A model generated the notes under the pieces. It did no database searches and was not told where the DNA came from. It worked only from the letters and a program-made list of their open reading frames with translations. From IMG/VR virus record IMGVR_UViG_3300048686_000643, positions 1 through 24,902 of that record: DNA of 24,902 bases, one strand, 5' to 3'. The DNA is from a virus. Each line of letters starts with the position of its first letter. Position 1 is the stretch's first letter. Of this stretch, positions 15,850 to 20,347 are shown piece by piece. A program made the translations under genes and the position numbers.

Positions 15850-15907
15850 TAGCTGGTGCGCAGCCGGGTTCGATTCCCGGCATCAGACTTGCCACAATCC
15901 AGTGGCA
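15845..15907 (+). ncRNA. T-loop type intergenic element, copy A1
   Basis: Hairpin I has the stem GCCGGG/CCCGGC (15863-15868, 15876-15881) around the heptaloop TTCGATT, a textbook tRNA T-loop. TCTGAT (15845-15850) pairs perfectly with ATCAGA (15882-15887) and encloses it; the stop codon TGA of the upstream gene lies in this stem. Hairpin II is TGCCAC-AATCCA-GTGGCA (15890-15907). The next ATG is 18 bases further. It is not a full tRNA, because the anticodon arm and CCA end are absent. Confidence 0.65.
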
Positions 15908-15925
15908 TTTATGGAATACAGAACC

Positions 15926-16105
15926 ATGGACATCTACTACACCATCGCCACCACTCAAGCCACGTATCACTTCGTGGTCAACACAGAGGTGGGTTTAGCT
16001 CGCATCACCAAGCTGGTCCGCAAGGGACAGAAGGGTAACGACTGCAGCACCACGATGTCAGTGGAGATGGCACGCAAACTTGTGCGTCAGCTCCAGGCCA
16101 GGTGA
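15926..16105 (+). CDS. Hypothetical protein, 59 aa
   Basis: A 59-aa protein starting MDIYYTIATTQATYHFVVNT. The ATG at 15926 is chosen because it follows the first T-loop element at the same spacing as in the sister cassette at 16443; an ATG 15 bases upstream is possible. The first half looks like a beta-hairpin with many Tyr and Thr. The second half is a basic stretch ending in an amphipathic helix (SVEMARKLVRQLQAR). It could bind nucleic acid or a host protein, but no family is recognised. A T-loop element lies on either side. Confidence 0.7.
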   Translation: MDIYYTIATTQATYHFVVNTEVGLARITKLVRKGQKGNDCSTTMSVEMARKLVRQLQAR

Positions 16106-16165
16106 GTTATAGCTCCCAAGCCAGGTGCAATGCCTGGCTCTGGTCATTGCCACAATCCCGTGGCA
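16103..16165 (+). ncRNA. T-loop type intergenic element, copy A2
   Basis: Hairpin I is GCCAGG/CCTGGC (16120-16138) around the loop TGCAATG, which still fits the T-loop rule U-N-C-R-A-N-N. Hairpin II is TGCCAC-AATCCC-GTGGCA (16148-16165). The enclosing stem is weak here: only TGA (16103-16105, the stop codon) with TCA (16144-16146) plus possible G-T pairs. The next start, GTG at 16182, is 16 bases further. Stem sequences differ from copy A1 while pairing is kept. Confidence 0.6.
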
Positions 16166-16181
16166 TCTACTCGATACGACA

Positions 16182-16361
16182 GTGACACAACGCATCGCAT
16201 CCTACGTGATTATTGCTGCTGCCATCATGGGTATCGGTGGCCAGGCCGTCATCCACTTTGTGGATAAGGCAACTGCTCACCAGTGCATCACTCATGACTG
16301 GCCTAAGGAGCATGACACGCTCCACCGTAACTGGTGTATCACCAACGGTTACGACATCTGA
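16182..16361 (+). CDS. Small membrane protein, 59 aa
   Basis: A 59-aa protein starting with GTG at 16182. This start is chosen because an upstream extension of the frame would run through the second T-loop element. Residues about 6-28 are one membrane helix (IASYVIIAAAIMGIGGQAVI). The C-terminal half is soluble and rich in His, Asp and Cys (ATAHQCITHDWPKEHDTLHR). A short N-terminal anchor with a polar His/Cys tail recurs in the 67-aa protein at 17161, which has a similar layout. Role unknown; small single-span proteins are common in early phage regions. Confidence 0.65.
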   Translation: MTQRIASYVIIAAAIMGIGGQAVIHFVDKATAHQCITHDWPKEHDTLHRNWCITNGYDI

Positions 16362-16424
16362 GTCCGTTAAAGCGGCGTTCCAGGGTGCAATCCCCTGGTT
16401 CAGACTTGCCACAATCCAGTGGCA
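16357..16424 (+). ncRNA. T-loop type intergenic element, copy A3
   Basis: TCTGAG (16357-16362, containing the upstream stop codon) pairs with TTCAGA (16399-16404), one pair being G-T. Inside is a loop of about 17 bases and hairpin I, CCAGGG/CCCTGG (16380-16398), with loop TGCAATC, again U-N-C-R-A-N-N. Hairpin II is TGCCAC-AATCCA-GTGGCA (16407-16424). The next ATG follows after 18 bases. The run from CAGACTTGCC to GTGGCAT matches copy A1 exactly. Confidence 0.65.
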
Positions 16425-16442
16425 TCTACTCAAGACAACACT

Positions 16443-16631
16443 ATGCAACTTTTTGCAGTTAGACGATCAGATGAGGGTTACACATCTGTCTGGCGTACAT
16501 ACGACGATGCTTATGCAGCGGCGGGTGAAGCACAGGCAATGGATCCGGAAGTTTGTTACTCGGTCGATACTATCGAACATGAGGAATTTGAAGACTTCTG
16601 GTTCCATAACCCACATCTTGATCTTCACTGA
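16443..16631 (+). CDS. Hypothetical acidic protein, 62 aa
   Basis: A 62-aa protein, ATG 16443, 18 bases after the third T-loop element. It begins MQLFAVRRSDEGYTSVWRTY, a likely beta-hairpin, followed by a helix (DDAYAAAGEAQAMDPE), a strand (VCYSVDTIEHE) and an aromatic, acidic end (FEDFWFHNPHLDLH). The strand/helix/strand order is like the 58-aa protein at 15673. The leader CTCAAGACAACACT has no Shine-Dalgarno and is nearly repeated before the next gene. The function is unknown. Confidence 0.72.
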   Translation: MQLFAVRRSDEGYTSVWRTYDDAYAAAGEAQAMDPEVCYSVDTIEHEEFEDFWFHNPHLDLH

Positions 16632-16651
16632 ACACTACTCAAGACAATATC

Positions 16652-16900
16652 ATGCTGTGCTACTACCCGTACGAAGGTGCAACCGAGCGCATCACTTGGC
16701 ATGGCGGCACATCAACAAGGCTTCATTATGAAGTAGAAGTTGATGACTGCTATGGCAATCCTTGTTGGATTGAGCGTGAGGTCCAGACTCTTGGCGGTGG
16801 CATTCCCACCGGTACCAAAGAGTTGTTAGCTGCAATGTCTGATTACTATCAGCACATTACGACTTTGCACCTCGACAATCTCTACGCAACGATCTTCTGA
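16652..16900 (+). CDS. Hypothetical protein, 82 aa
   Basis: An 82-aa frame, ATG 16652, 20 bases after the preceding stop. The leader CTCAAGACAATATC closely matches the previous gene's leader, but there is no structured element in between, so the two genes probably form one cassette. The product is rich in Tyr, Glu and Cys: MLCYYPYEGATERITWHGGT, then a strand-rich centre (HYEVEVDDCYGNPCWIEREV) with two Cys four residues apart, and a C-terminal helix. The compact beta-rich appearance and Cys pair might suit a metal or disulphide site, which is speculative. Confidence 0.72.
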   Translation: MLCYYPYEGATERITWHGGTSTRLHYEVEVDDCYGNPCWIEREVQTLGGGIPTGTKELLAAMSDYYQHITTLHLDNLYATIF

Positions 16901-16910
16901 CTCTTGCACT

Positions 16911-16929
16911 AAAGGGCTTCGGCCCTTTT
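16911..16929 (+). terminator. Terminator-like hairpin with TTCG tetraloop
   Basis: Stem AAAGGGC/GCCCTTT around TTCG, a C(UUCG)G tetraloop, with a short T-run. It follows the 82-aa gene and is paired with the TGCAGGA hairpin just downstream. The T-run is short, so termination may be partial. Confidence 0.65.
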
Positions 16930-16930
16930 C

Positions 16931-16951
16931 TGCAGGACTCAATATCCTGCA
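16931..16951 (+). ncRNA. TGCAGGA leader hairpin, copy 1
   Basis: Perfect 7-bp stem TGCAGGA/TCCTGCA with the seven-base loop CTCAATA, 18 bases before the ATG at 16970. Nearly identical hairpins are at 17737-17757 and, with a shorter loop, 17421-17437. It takes the place that the TGCCAC hairpin has in the upstream cassettes. Confidence 0.6.
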
Positions 16952-16969
16952 TCCATTCCATACGACACC

Positions 16970-17158
16970 ATGACTGCACTCAACATTCGCAAGAACCTTG
17001 CGTTAATCCTTATCAATACTGCGGCAGCAGTTGAGAATGCCAAGGTACCTACCAAGGCAGACATGACGGAGAAGCTGAACGAGTATCGTACTCGGGCGGC
17101 GGCACTCATCATGCCGAACGATATGGCATTCGTCATCCAACCCAAGCAAGGTAACTGA
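16970..17158 (+). CDS. Hypothetical helical protein, 62 aa
   Basis: A 62-aa protein starting MTALNIRKNLALILINTAAA. The first helix is amphipathic to hydrophobic (residues 5-22), too charged to be a certain membrane span. A second charged helix follows (KADMTEKLNEYRTRAAALIM), then a short strand-like end (AFVIQPKQGN). Its TGA is separated from the next ATG by two bases, so it is probably co-translated with the 67-aa membrane protein. The leader CCATACGACACC lacks a Shine-Dalgarno. Unknown function. Confidence 0.72.
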   Translation: MTALNIRKNLALILINTAAAVENAKVPTKADMTEKLNEYRTRAAALIMPNDMAFVIQPKQGN

Positions 17159-17160
17159 TC

Positions 17161-17364
17161 ATGCAACGTAACTACTTCTCTGATTCCTGTGTTGCTATTG
17201 TTCTCGGCACTGGTTGTGGCTTACTCCTATCTGTTGGAGCACAGAAGATGCTCAACAGACACTACCAAAAGACGTGCCACGACCAACCAGGGCACAATCT
17301 GATCTATACCAAGGGATTCCTTGGTGACGTGTATTACTGCATCAACAGTAAGTACATGAACTGA
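17161..17364 (+). CDS. Small membrane protein, 67 aa
   Basis: A 67-aa protein two bases after the previous gene. After a polar start (MQRNYFSD) residues about 9-27 are hydrophobic (SCVAIVLGTGCGLLLSVGAQ). The soluble tail is rich in His, Tyr, Lys and Cys (KMLNRHYQKTCHDQPGHNL) and ends VYYCINSKYMN. It is similar in plan to the 59-aa protein at 16182: one N-terminal helix and a short His/Cys-containing tail outside the core. Such proteins may modify the host membrane, but there is no direct evidence. Confidence 0.72.
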   Translation: MQRNYFSDSCVAIVLGTGCGLLLSVGAQKMLNRHYQKTCHDQPGHNLIYTKGFLGDVYYCINSKYMN

Positions 17365-17375
17365 TCCCTGCACTT

Positions 17376-17419
17376 AACCCTTCCGTCTTGATACGAATTC
17401 GTATCGGACTGTGGGTTTT
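17376..17419 (+). terminator. Terminator-like hairpin containing the 16-base palindrome
   Basis: AACCC (17376-17380) pairs with GGGTT (17413-17417) and TCC with GGA inside it. The perfect palindrome GATACGAATTCGTATC (17390-17405) forms the tip. TTTT follows. The palindrome is identical to that at 15536-15551, so the element may also be a protein site. Confidence 0.5.
17390..17405. repeat. 16-base palindrome GATACGAATTCGTATC, copy 2
   Basis: Second exact copy of the palindrome found at 15536-15551, here embedded in a terminator-like hairpin between two small genes. Confidence 0.7.
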
Positions 17420-17420
17420 C

Positions 17421-17437
17421 TGCAGGGTTCCCCTGCA
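17421..17437 (+). ncRNA. TGCAGGG leader hairpin, copy 2
   Basis: Stem TGCAGGG/CCCTGCA with the three-base loop TTC, 29 bases before the ATG at 17467. The last stem base pair differs from copies 1 and 3 (G-C in place of A-T), so pairing is maintained through a change on both sides. Confidence 0.55.
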
Positions 17438-17466
17438 CCACACCACACGACACCAACTGGAGAACC

Positions 17467-17706
17467 ATGACTCCTAAAGCTGTTGAACAACTCCTCACAC
17501 AGGATGCTCGCCTGCTTGCCAGGAGAGATGCCCCTGTCATTGATCAAGAACTTGAAGAACAGCGTCAAGCTGCTCTCGAGATTTTTTTCCAATGGCAGGA
17601 TGGCATGCGTGAGTTCCAAGACCTCATGCCGTTCTGCGTGGTACTCCAACGTAAGGTAGATCTCAACAGGGATCTGCTTCGTTGGGAACGCAGGCATGAA
17701 GACTGA
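17467..17706 (+). CDS. Hypothetical helical protein, 79 aa
   Basis: A 79-aa protein starting MTPKAVEQLLTQDARLLARR. It is almost wholly helical and charged: PVIDQELEEQRQAALEIFFQ, then WQDGMREFQDLMPFCVVLQR and RDLLRWERRHED, suggesting a short helical bundle or coiled coil. The start has GGAG five bases upstream (GGAGAACC ATG), one of few Shine-Dalgarno-like sites in this array. Flanked by a terminator-like hairpin on each side, it looks like a one-gene cassette. No family recognised. Confidence 0.75.
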   Translation: MTPKAVEQLLTQDARLLARRDAPVIDQELEEQRQAALEIFFQWQDGMREFQDLMPFCVVLQRKVDLNRDLLRWERRHED

Positions 17707-17716
17707 CTTCTGCTCT

Positions 17717-17734
17717 AAGGGCCTTCGGGCCTTT
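17717..17734 (+). terminator. Terminator-like hairpin with TTCG tetraloop
   Basis: Stem GGCC/GGCC extended by G-T and two A-T pairs (AAG with TTT), around a C(UUCG)G tetraloop. Same design as 16911-16929 with different stem bases. The T-run is very short (TTTA). Confidence 0.6.
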
Positions 17735-17736
17735 AC

Positions 17737-17757
17737 TGCAGGACTCTATATCCTGCA
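17737..17757 (+). ncRNA. TGCAGGA leader hairpin, copy 3
   Basis: Stem TGCAGGA/TCCTGCA with the seven-base loop CTCTATA, one base different from copy 1. It lies 23 bases before the ATG at 17781. Confidence 0.6.
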
Positions 17758-17780
17758 AACCAATCCATTGCTACTACACC

Positions 17781-18053
17781 ATGGCAATTAGTATTGACCA
17801 TCACGACATCACCGAAGCTTTGAAACAATTCAAGCTAGAGGTGACTGACTATTATCTTGAATTTACAGACAACTGTATCTATATGTATTGGGTTGCATGC
17901 CCAAATGATGTTAATGAGTATTTATCGACAGGTGATTGGACATGTCTTGACTTTCAAGTCAAAGGCACATGGATATCTGCCGAAGAGATGTTCGCAAAAC
18001 CTTTTACTGAAAGGCCATTCACTAACTGTCGTTACATTCTTGCAACCAACTGA
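17781..18053 (+). CDS. Hypothetical protein, 90 aa
   Basis: A 90-aa protein starting MAISIDHHDITEALKQFKLE. The middle is strand-rich with aromatic residues (DYYLEFTDNCIYMYWVACPN) and the rest is a mixed region with Trp and Phe (FQVKGTWISAEEMFAKPFTE), ending CRYILATN. The balanced composition suggests a small globular alpha/beta protein. The leader TTGCTACTACACC has no Shine-Dalgarno. The next gene starts one base after its TGA, so they are probably translated together. Not recognised. Confidence 0.75.
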   Translation: MAISIDHHDITEALKQFKLEVTDYYLEFTDNCIYMYWVACPNDVNEYLSTGDWTCLDFQVKGTWISAEEMFAKPFTERPFTNCRYILATN

Positions 18054-18054
18054 G

Positions 18055-18267
18055 ATGAAGACGATCTATCGCATTGGCAAAGGCTATGTGCAAATGGATT
18101 CTTATGGTGAGACTCATGAGACTCGCCTAGGATCTTTTGCCATTGCCCTCCTCTCCCTTGCCCTCGCCACCATCAGTGGCATGGCATTGTTGGGAGTAGA
18201 TCCTACCAACATCAACCCTCAACCCAACTCTGATAACAATGGGACTACACATCGCATTAATCGCTGA
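18055..18267 (+). CDS. Small membrane protein, 70 aa
   Basis: A 70-aa protein with ATG at 18055, one base after the previous stop. Residues 1-26 are polar (MKTIYRIGKGYVQMDSYGET). Residues about 27-47 form a membrane helix (SFAIALLSLALATISGMALL). The tail is Asn/Pro-rich (NINPQPNSDNNGT). Its last 29 bases overlap the start of the next gene in another frame. It is another single-span small protein in this array, with the span central rather than N-terminal. Function unknown. Confidence 0.68.
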   Translation: MKTIYRIGKGYVQMDSYGETHETRLGSFAIALLSLALATISGMALLGVDPTNINPQPNSDNNGTTHRINR

Positions 18268-18463
18268 CCGCACTGGGCGTTATGCCCACGTCTGGGGCAG
18301 CGCACCTACCTGGTCTCAATTCCACGATCAGCTCGAAGATGCTGGCTGTGAAGTCATTGAAGACCAGTCCATTGAATGGGAAGGTTGCACCAGAGATGAG
18401 ATTGCTGAAGACTGTATGTCAGTCCATCAGCTTCTCACCGACTCTGACTTCGTTTCCCACTGA
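18239..18463 (+). CDS. Hypothetical acidic protein, 74 aa
   Basis: A 74-aa frame with ATG at 18239, overlapping the membrane-protein gene by 29 bases. It begins MGLHIALIADRTGRYAHVWG and continues with a helix (TWSQFHDQLEDAGCEVIEDQ), an acidic stretch (SIEWEGCTRDEIAEDC) and a final helix. The mixed strand/helix content, acidity and sensible hydrophobic pattern support a real globular protein. A later start is possible, since no Met lies between residues 1 and 60. No family recognised. Confidence 0.7.
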   Translation: MGLHIALIADRTGRYAHVWGSAPTWSQFHDQLEDAGCEVIEDQSIEWEGCTRDEIAEDCMSVHQLLTDSDFVSH

Positions 18464-18470
18464 CTAATAC

Positions 18471-18493
18471 CTGGGCCTTCGTTGTTGAGAACC
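18471..18493 (+). repeat. 5' half of a CTGGG/TAAGT element before the HNH gene
   Basis: CTGGGC followed by CTTCGTTGTTGAGAA matches the 5' half of the full element just after the HNH gene (CTGGGC, ATTCATTATTGAGAA) at all but a few positions. The 3' half (TAAGT-CCCAG) is missing; the HNH start codon follows directly. Confidence 0.65.
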
Positions 18494-18859
18494 ATGTCTA
18501 AACTTGAATTATTTCAAGAATTGTTTTATTTGGATTCAGAATCTCCATCTTATTTGAGATGGAAGATTCACATTAATAACAGATGTAAAGCGCATTCGGT
18601 AGCCGGCCATCTTGAAAGAGCTGGCTATTGGCGCGTTACTTATAAAGGAATTACATATCCAGTTGCAACAGTTGTTCTATCTCTTCACTCAAAAGATTAC
18701 TGTGAAGATAAGACAGTCGATCACATTGATCGATGTCCATCGAATAACTGCCCATCTAATTTAAGATGGTGCAACAAATCAGAACAGAGTCTCAACAGAA
18801 GGTCCTGGGGTTTTAAAACCATGGACAACTCTCTCAATTCTTTTGAGAAGTCCAAGTAA
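18494..18859 (+). CDS. HNH homing-type endonuclease, 121 aa
   Basis: A 121-aa protein; the ATG at 18494 is preferred over TTG codons just upstream. The C-terminal half carries a clear HNH motif of the phage HNH_3 type: VDHIDRCPSNNCPSNLRW at about 75-92, with the His-Asp-Asn-Asn-Leu-Arg-Trp signature, followed by KSEQSLNRR. The N-terminal half (SPSYLRWKI, YWRVTYKGITYPVATVV) fits the usual beta-rich lead-in of these nucleases. Free-standing HNH enzymes cut DNA lacking their gene and spread by repair. The gene lies between a half and a full copy of the same structured element, which suggests insertion at such an element. Confidence 0.85.
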   Translation: MSKLELFQELFYLDSESPSYLRWKIHINNRCKAHSVAGHLERAGYWRVTYKGITYPVATVVLSLHSKDYCEDKTVDHIDRCPSNNCPSNLRWCNKSEQSLNRRSWGFKTMDNSLNSFEKSK

Positions 18860-18862
18860 ACA

Positions 18863-18910
18863 CTGGGCATTCATTATTGAGAAGATTCTCAATAATGATG
18901 TAAGTCCCGG
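18863..18910 (+). ncRNA. CTGGG/TAAGT element, copy B2
   Basis: CTGGG (18863-18867), CA, bulged T (18870), a 12-bp perfect stem TCATTATTGAGA/TCTCAATAATGA with loop AGAT, TG, TAAGT (18901-18905), CCCGG (18906-18910). The outer stem has one U-G pair. It ends exactly 30 bases before the ATG at 18941. Confidence 0.8.
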
Positions 18911-18940
18911 GTTTACCTCAAACATCACAGCAATTAACCA

Positions 18941-19315
18941 ATGCGTACTCGGATTTCAATCGTCAAAGAAGATAGGATCTGGAACCTGAGGTGCCAGGGC
19001 TATTGCTATGACTCCATTGCACAAATCGTTAATTGCAAACCGGTATCTATTACACAAGTCATTAGACGTGTACGTAACCGTCCTCCGTACGAACAAGATC
19101 CTGTGCGTCGTGGAAGATTTAATTCTTTCTTGAGCGATGCACAGATCGACGATATTCGTACGCGTAAAGCGAACGGTGAACACGTCTCTAAACTTGCAGA
19201 AGAATATTACATCACTATTGCAGCTATCTATCACATCACTTCATACCGCACCTACAAGAATCCTTGTGGTGACGGTGGATATCAATTCAACTTCAGTAAT
19301 CGTTTGATGCGTTAA
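18941..19315 (+). CDS. Protein with two helix-turn-helix units, 124 aa
   Basis: A 124-aa basic protein with ATG at 18941. Residues about 9-46 (EDRIWNLRCQGYCYDSIAQI, then SITQVIRRVRNR) and about 65-106 (LSDAQIDDIRTRKANGEHVS, then KLAEEYYITIAAIYHI) each fit a helix-turn-helix of the resolvase/homeodomain-like kind. Such tandem units occur in DNA-binding ends of phage homing endonucleases and in small phage regulators. Lying directly after an HNH gene, it might be a separated recognition partner or a transcription regulator. No nuclease motif is present. Single-gene cassette between two CTGGG/TAAGT elements. Confidence 0.78.
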   Translation: MRTRISIVKEDRIWNLRCQGYCYDSIAQIVNCKPVSITQVIRRVRNRPPYEQDPVRRGRFNSFLSDAQIDDIRTRKANGEHVSKLAEEYYITIAAIYHITSYRTYKNPCGDGGYQFNFSNRLMR

Positions 19316-19318
19316 CAC

Positions 19319-19354
19319 CTGGGCATCCACGTAATTACGTGGTGTAAGTCCCAG
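19319..19354 (+). ncRNA. CTGGG/TAAGT element, copy B3
   Basis: CTGGG (19319-19323), CA, bulged T, inner palindrome CCACGTAA/TTACGTGG (19327-19342), TG, TAAGT (19345-19349), CCCAG (19350-19354). It ends 30 bases before the ATG at 19385. Confidence 0.85.
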
Positions 19355-19384
19355 GCCTTATTGTCCCTCTACTCAATTCAATTA

Positions 19385-19522
19385 ATGCCTGAACTTGATT
19401 CCAACTACAACGCTGACTTTCTTGATGCAATGGCAGACATTGCTTATCAACAAGAGCAAGCCATGCGTGAAGAATACCAACTCAACCCACCTGAACTGGA
19501 GACCTACGATGACCAAGCCTAA
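19385..19522 (+). CDS. Acidic 45-aa protein
   Basis: A short frame supported by its context: the ATG at 19385 is exactly 30 bases after a CTGGG/TAAGT element, the same spacing as in five other cassettes, and the stop overlaps the next start region by 14 bases. The product is acidic and helical (MPELDSNYNADFLDAMADIA, then YQQEQAMREEYQLN) with a Pro/Glu/Asp tail. No motif. Probably the first gene of a four-gene cassette. Confidence 0.6.
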   Translation: MPELDSNYNADFLDAMADIAYQQEQAMREEYQLNPPELETYDDQA

Positions 19523-19943
19523 GTACACACTGCGTCAAGCATGGGATGACGGTGACATCATCGTCATCTTGATCGCAATCATTTCAATCATCATCACGGA
19601 GTTTGCATTATGCTTCACCCCATCACCCAAGAAATTGCTTCAACCTTTGGCTACGTCCCCTTCACCGAAGAAGAAGGTCAGGAACAGTTCCAGGCAGAGT
19701 GCGACTTCCAAGACGCACCTAAGGGAGCAATTCCCTGCACTGGAAACGTCTACAGAAACAAGCGAGGAATCTTGCGTTGTTACTGGATCCCCGTCTATGG
19801 AGACAAGCAAGCCGAAGGTTGGTACGACATCCCAAGCAACGAAGAAATCGAGGAGTGGGCGTTCGACAGCATCTGTTTCACGCCAGATGACGAAGAAGTC
19901 GAACCAGACCATCCCGACTCGTGGCTTAGGATTCTCGGCTTGA
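19509..19943 (+). CDS. Small membrane protein with a long overlapping tail
   Basis: A 145-aa frame, ATG 19509. Residues 1-15 are polar (MTKPKYTLRQAWDDG) and 16-34 form a very hydrophobic Ile-rich helix (DIIVILIAIISIIITEFAL). After about residue 35 the frame is a Ser/Thr/Lys/Pro string with no fold that lies over the next gene in another frame. The natural-looking part therefore ends where the 112-aa gene begins. Either the real protein lost its stop and carries a nonsense tail, or a translational shift joins it to the next frame. The N-terminal 35 residues are convincing; the rest is doubtful. Confidence 0.45.
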   Translation: MTKPKYTLRQAWDDGDIIVILIAIISIIITEFALCFTPSPKKLLQPLATSPSPKKKVRNSSRQSATSKTHLREQFPALETSTETSEESCVVTGSPSMETSKPKVGTTSQATKKSRSGRSTASVSRQMTKKSNQTIPTRGLGFSA

Positions 19944-19948
19944 TCTGA
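19610..19948 (+). CDS. Hypothetical acidic protein, 112 aa
   Basis: A 112-aa protein with ATG at 19610 and a good ribosome site (CGGAG, eight bases upstream). It starts MLHPITQEIASTFGYVPFTE and is Glu-rich with many aromatic residues: TGNVYRNKRGILRCYWIPVY, GWYDIPSNEEIEEWAFDSIC, then an acidic stretch and WLRILGLI. The pattern indicates a globular alpha/beta protein, and it is clearly the more natural reading over the frame at 19509. Unknown function. The next gene starts five bases after its stop. Confidence 0.78.
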   Translation: MLHPITQEIASTFGYVPFTEEEGQEQFQAECDFQDAPKGAIPCTGNVYRNKRGILRCYWIPVYGDKQAEGWYDIPSNEEIEEWAFDSICFTPDDEEVEPDHPDSWLRILGLI

Positions 19949-19953
19949 TAGAC

Positions 19954-20199
19954 ATGCAAGTACAGAATCAAACCCCTGCACTCAGTATCAACCAACGCAA
20001 TCTCTATGTGTACTACTTGAACCACAAGAAGAAGTATGGAAACACACCATGCTTCGTACCTAAGCTTCCAGCGCAAAGCTCAAGGCTTGAGCAATATCTC
20101 CAGGCCTTGGTGCGGCTGGAAGAATACGGATTGATACGTGTAGACAGAAGCAGTGATAACTACACAGCATGGATCATGCTTGCACCTAAGGGCGCATAA
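19954..20199 (+). CDS. Probable small winged-helix protein, 81 aa
   Basis: An 81-aa protein, ATG 19954. The pattern fits a winged helix: helix 1 NQRNLYVYYLNHKKKYG (14-30), a Pro-containing loop, a long helix RLEQYLQALVRLEEYGLI (44-61), then a wing-like hairpin RVDRSSDNYTAWIML (62-76). The 'L-x-x-L-E-x-x-G-L-I-x-V' run is typical of MarR/wHTH-type DNA-binding proteins. It closes a four-gene cassette (19385-20199) and could regulate early genes. Recognition is by eye, so moderate confidence for the fold. Confidence 0.7.
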   Translation: MQVQNQTPALSINQRNLYVYYLNHKKKYGNTPCFVPKLPAQSSRLEQYLQALVRLEEYGLIRVDRSSDNYTAWIMLAPKGA

Positions 20200-20223
20200 C
20201 GTTATAACAGTGCTGTAGTATTG

Positions 20224-20245
20224 TTCGCTATTTGCGAATAGCGAA
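20224..20245 (+). other. Perfect 9-bp hairpin after the winged-helix gene
   Basis: TTCGCTATT (20224-20232), loop TGCG, AATAGCGAA (20237-20245). No T-run follows, so it is not a standard terminator; it may protect an RNA end or bind a protein. It precedes copy B4 of the CTGGG/TAAGT element by 32 bases. Confidence 0.55.
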
Positions 20246-20277
20246 TACATGCCAATACTTCAGTCATAGCCTTAATC

Positions 20278-20316
20278 CTGGGCATCATCGGTGCCAGCCA
20301 GATGTGTAAGTCCCAG
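20278..20316 (+). ncRNA. CTGGG/TAAGT element, copy B4
   Basis: CTGGG (20278-20282), CA, bulged T, inner stem CATC/GATG (20286-20289, 20301-20304) around an 11-base loop, TG, TAAGT (20307-20311), CCCAG (20312-20316). It ends 31 bases before the ATG at 20348. Confidence 0.85.
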
Positions 20317-20347
20317 GCTTTAATTTATTCACACAACAACTTAATCA

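Noticed and set aside
15850-15907. A complete tRNA gene or a tRNA-derived phage attachment site
   Set aside because: The T-arm is perfect, but there is no anticodon arm and no CCA-like end, and two sister elements with different stems show it is one member of a repeated intergenic family.
16125-16181. N-terminal extension of the small membrane protein at 16182
   Set aside because: The extension would translate the T-loop and TGCCAC hairpins; the GTG after them has the same spacing as the sister cassettes.
18863-18910. An intrinsic terminator of the HNH gene
   Set aside because: The hairpin is strong but no T-run follows, and sister copies keep a fixed distance to the downstream start rather than to the upstream stop.
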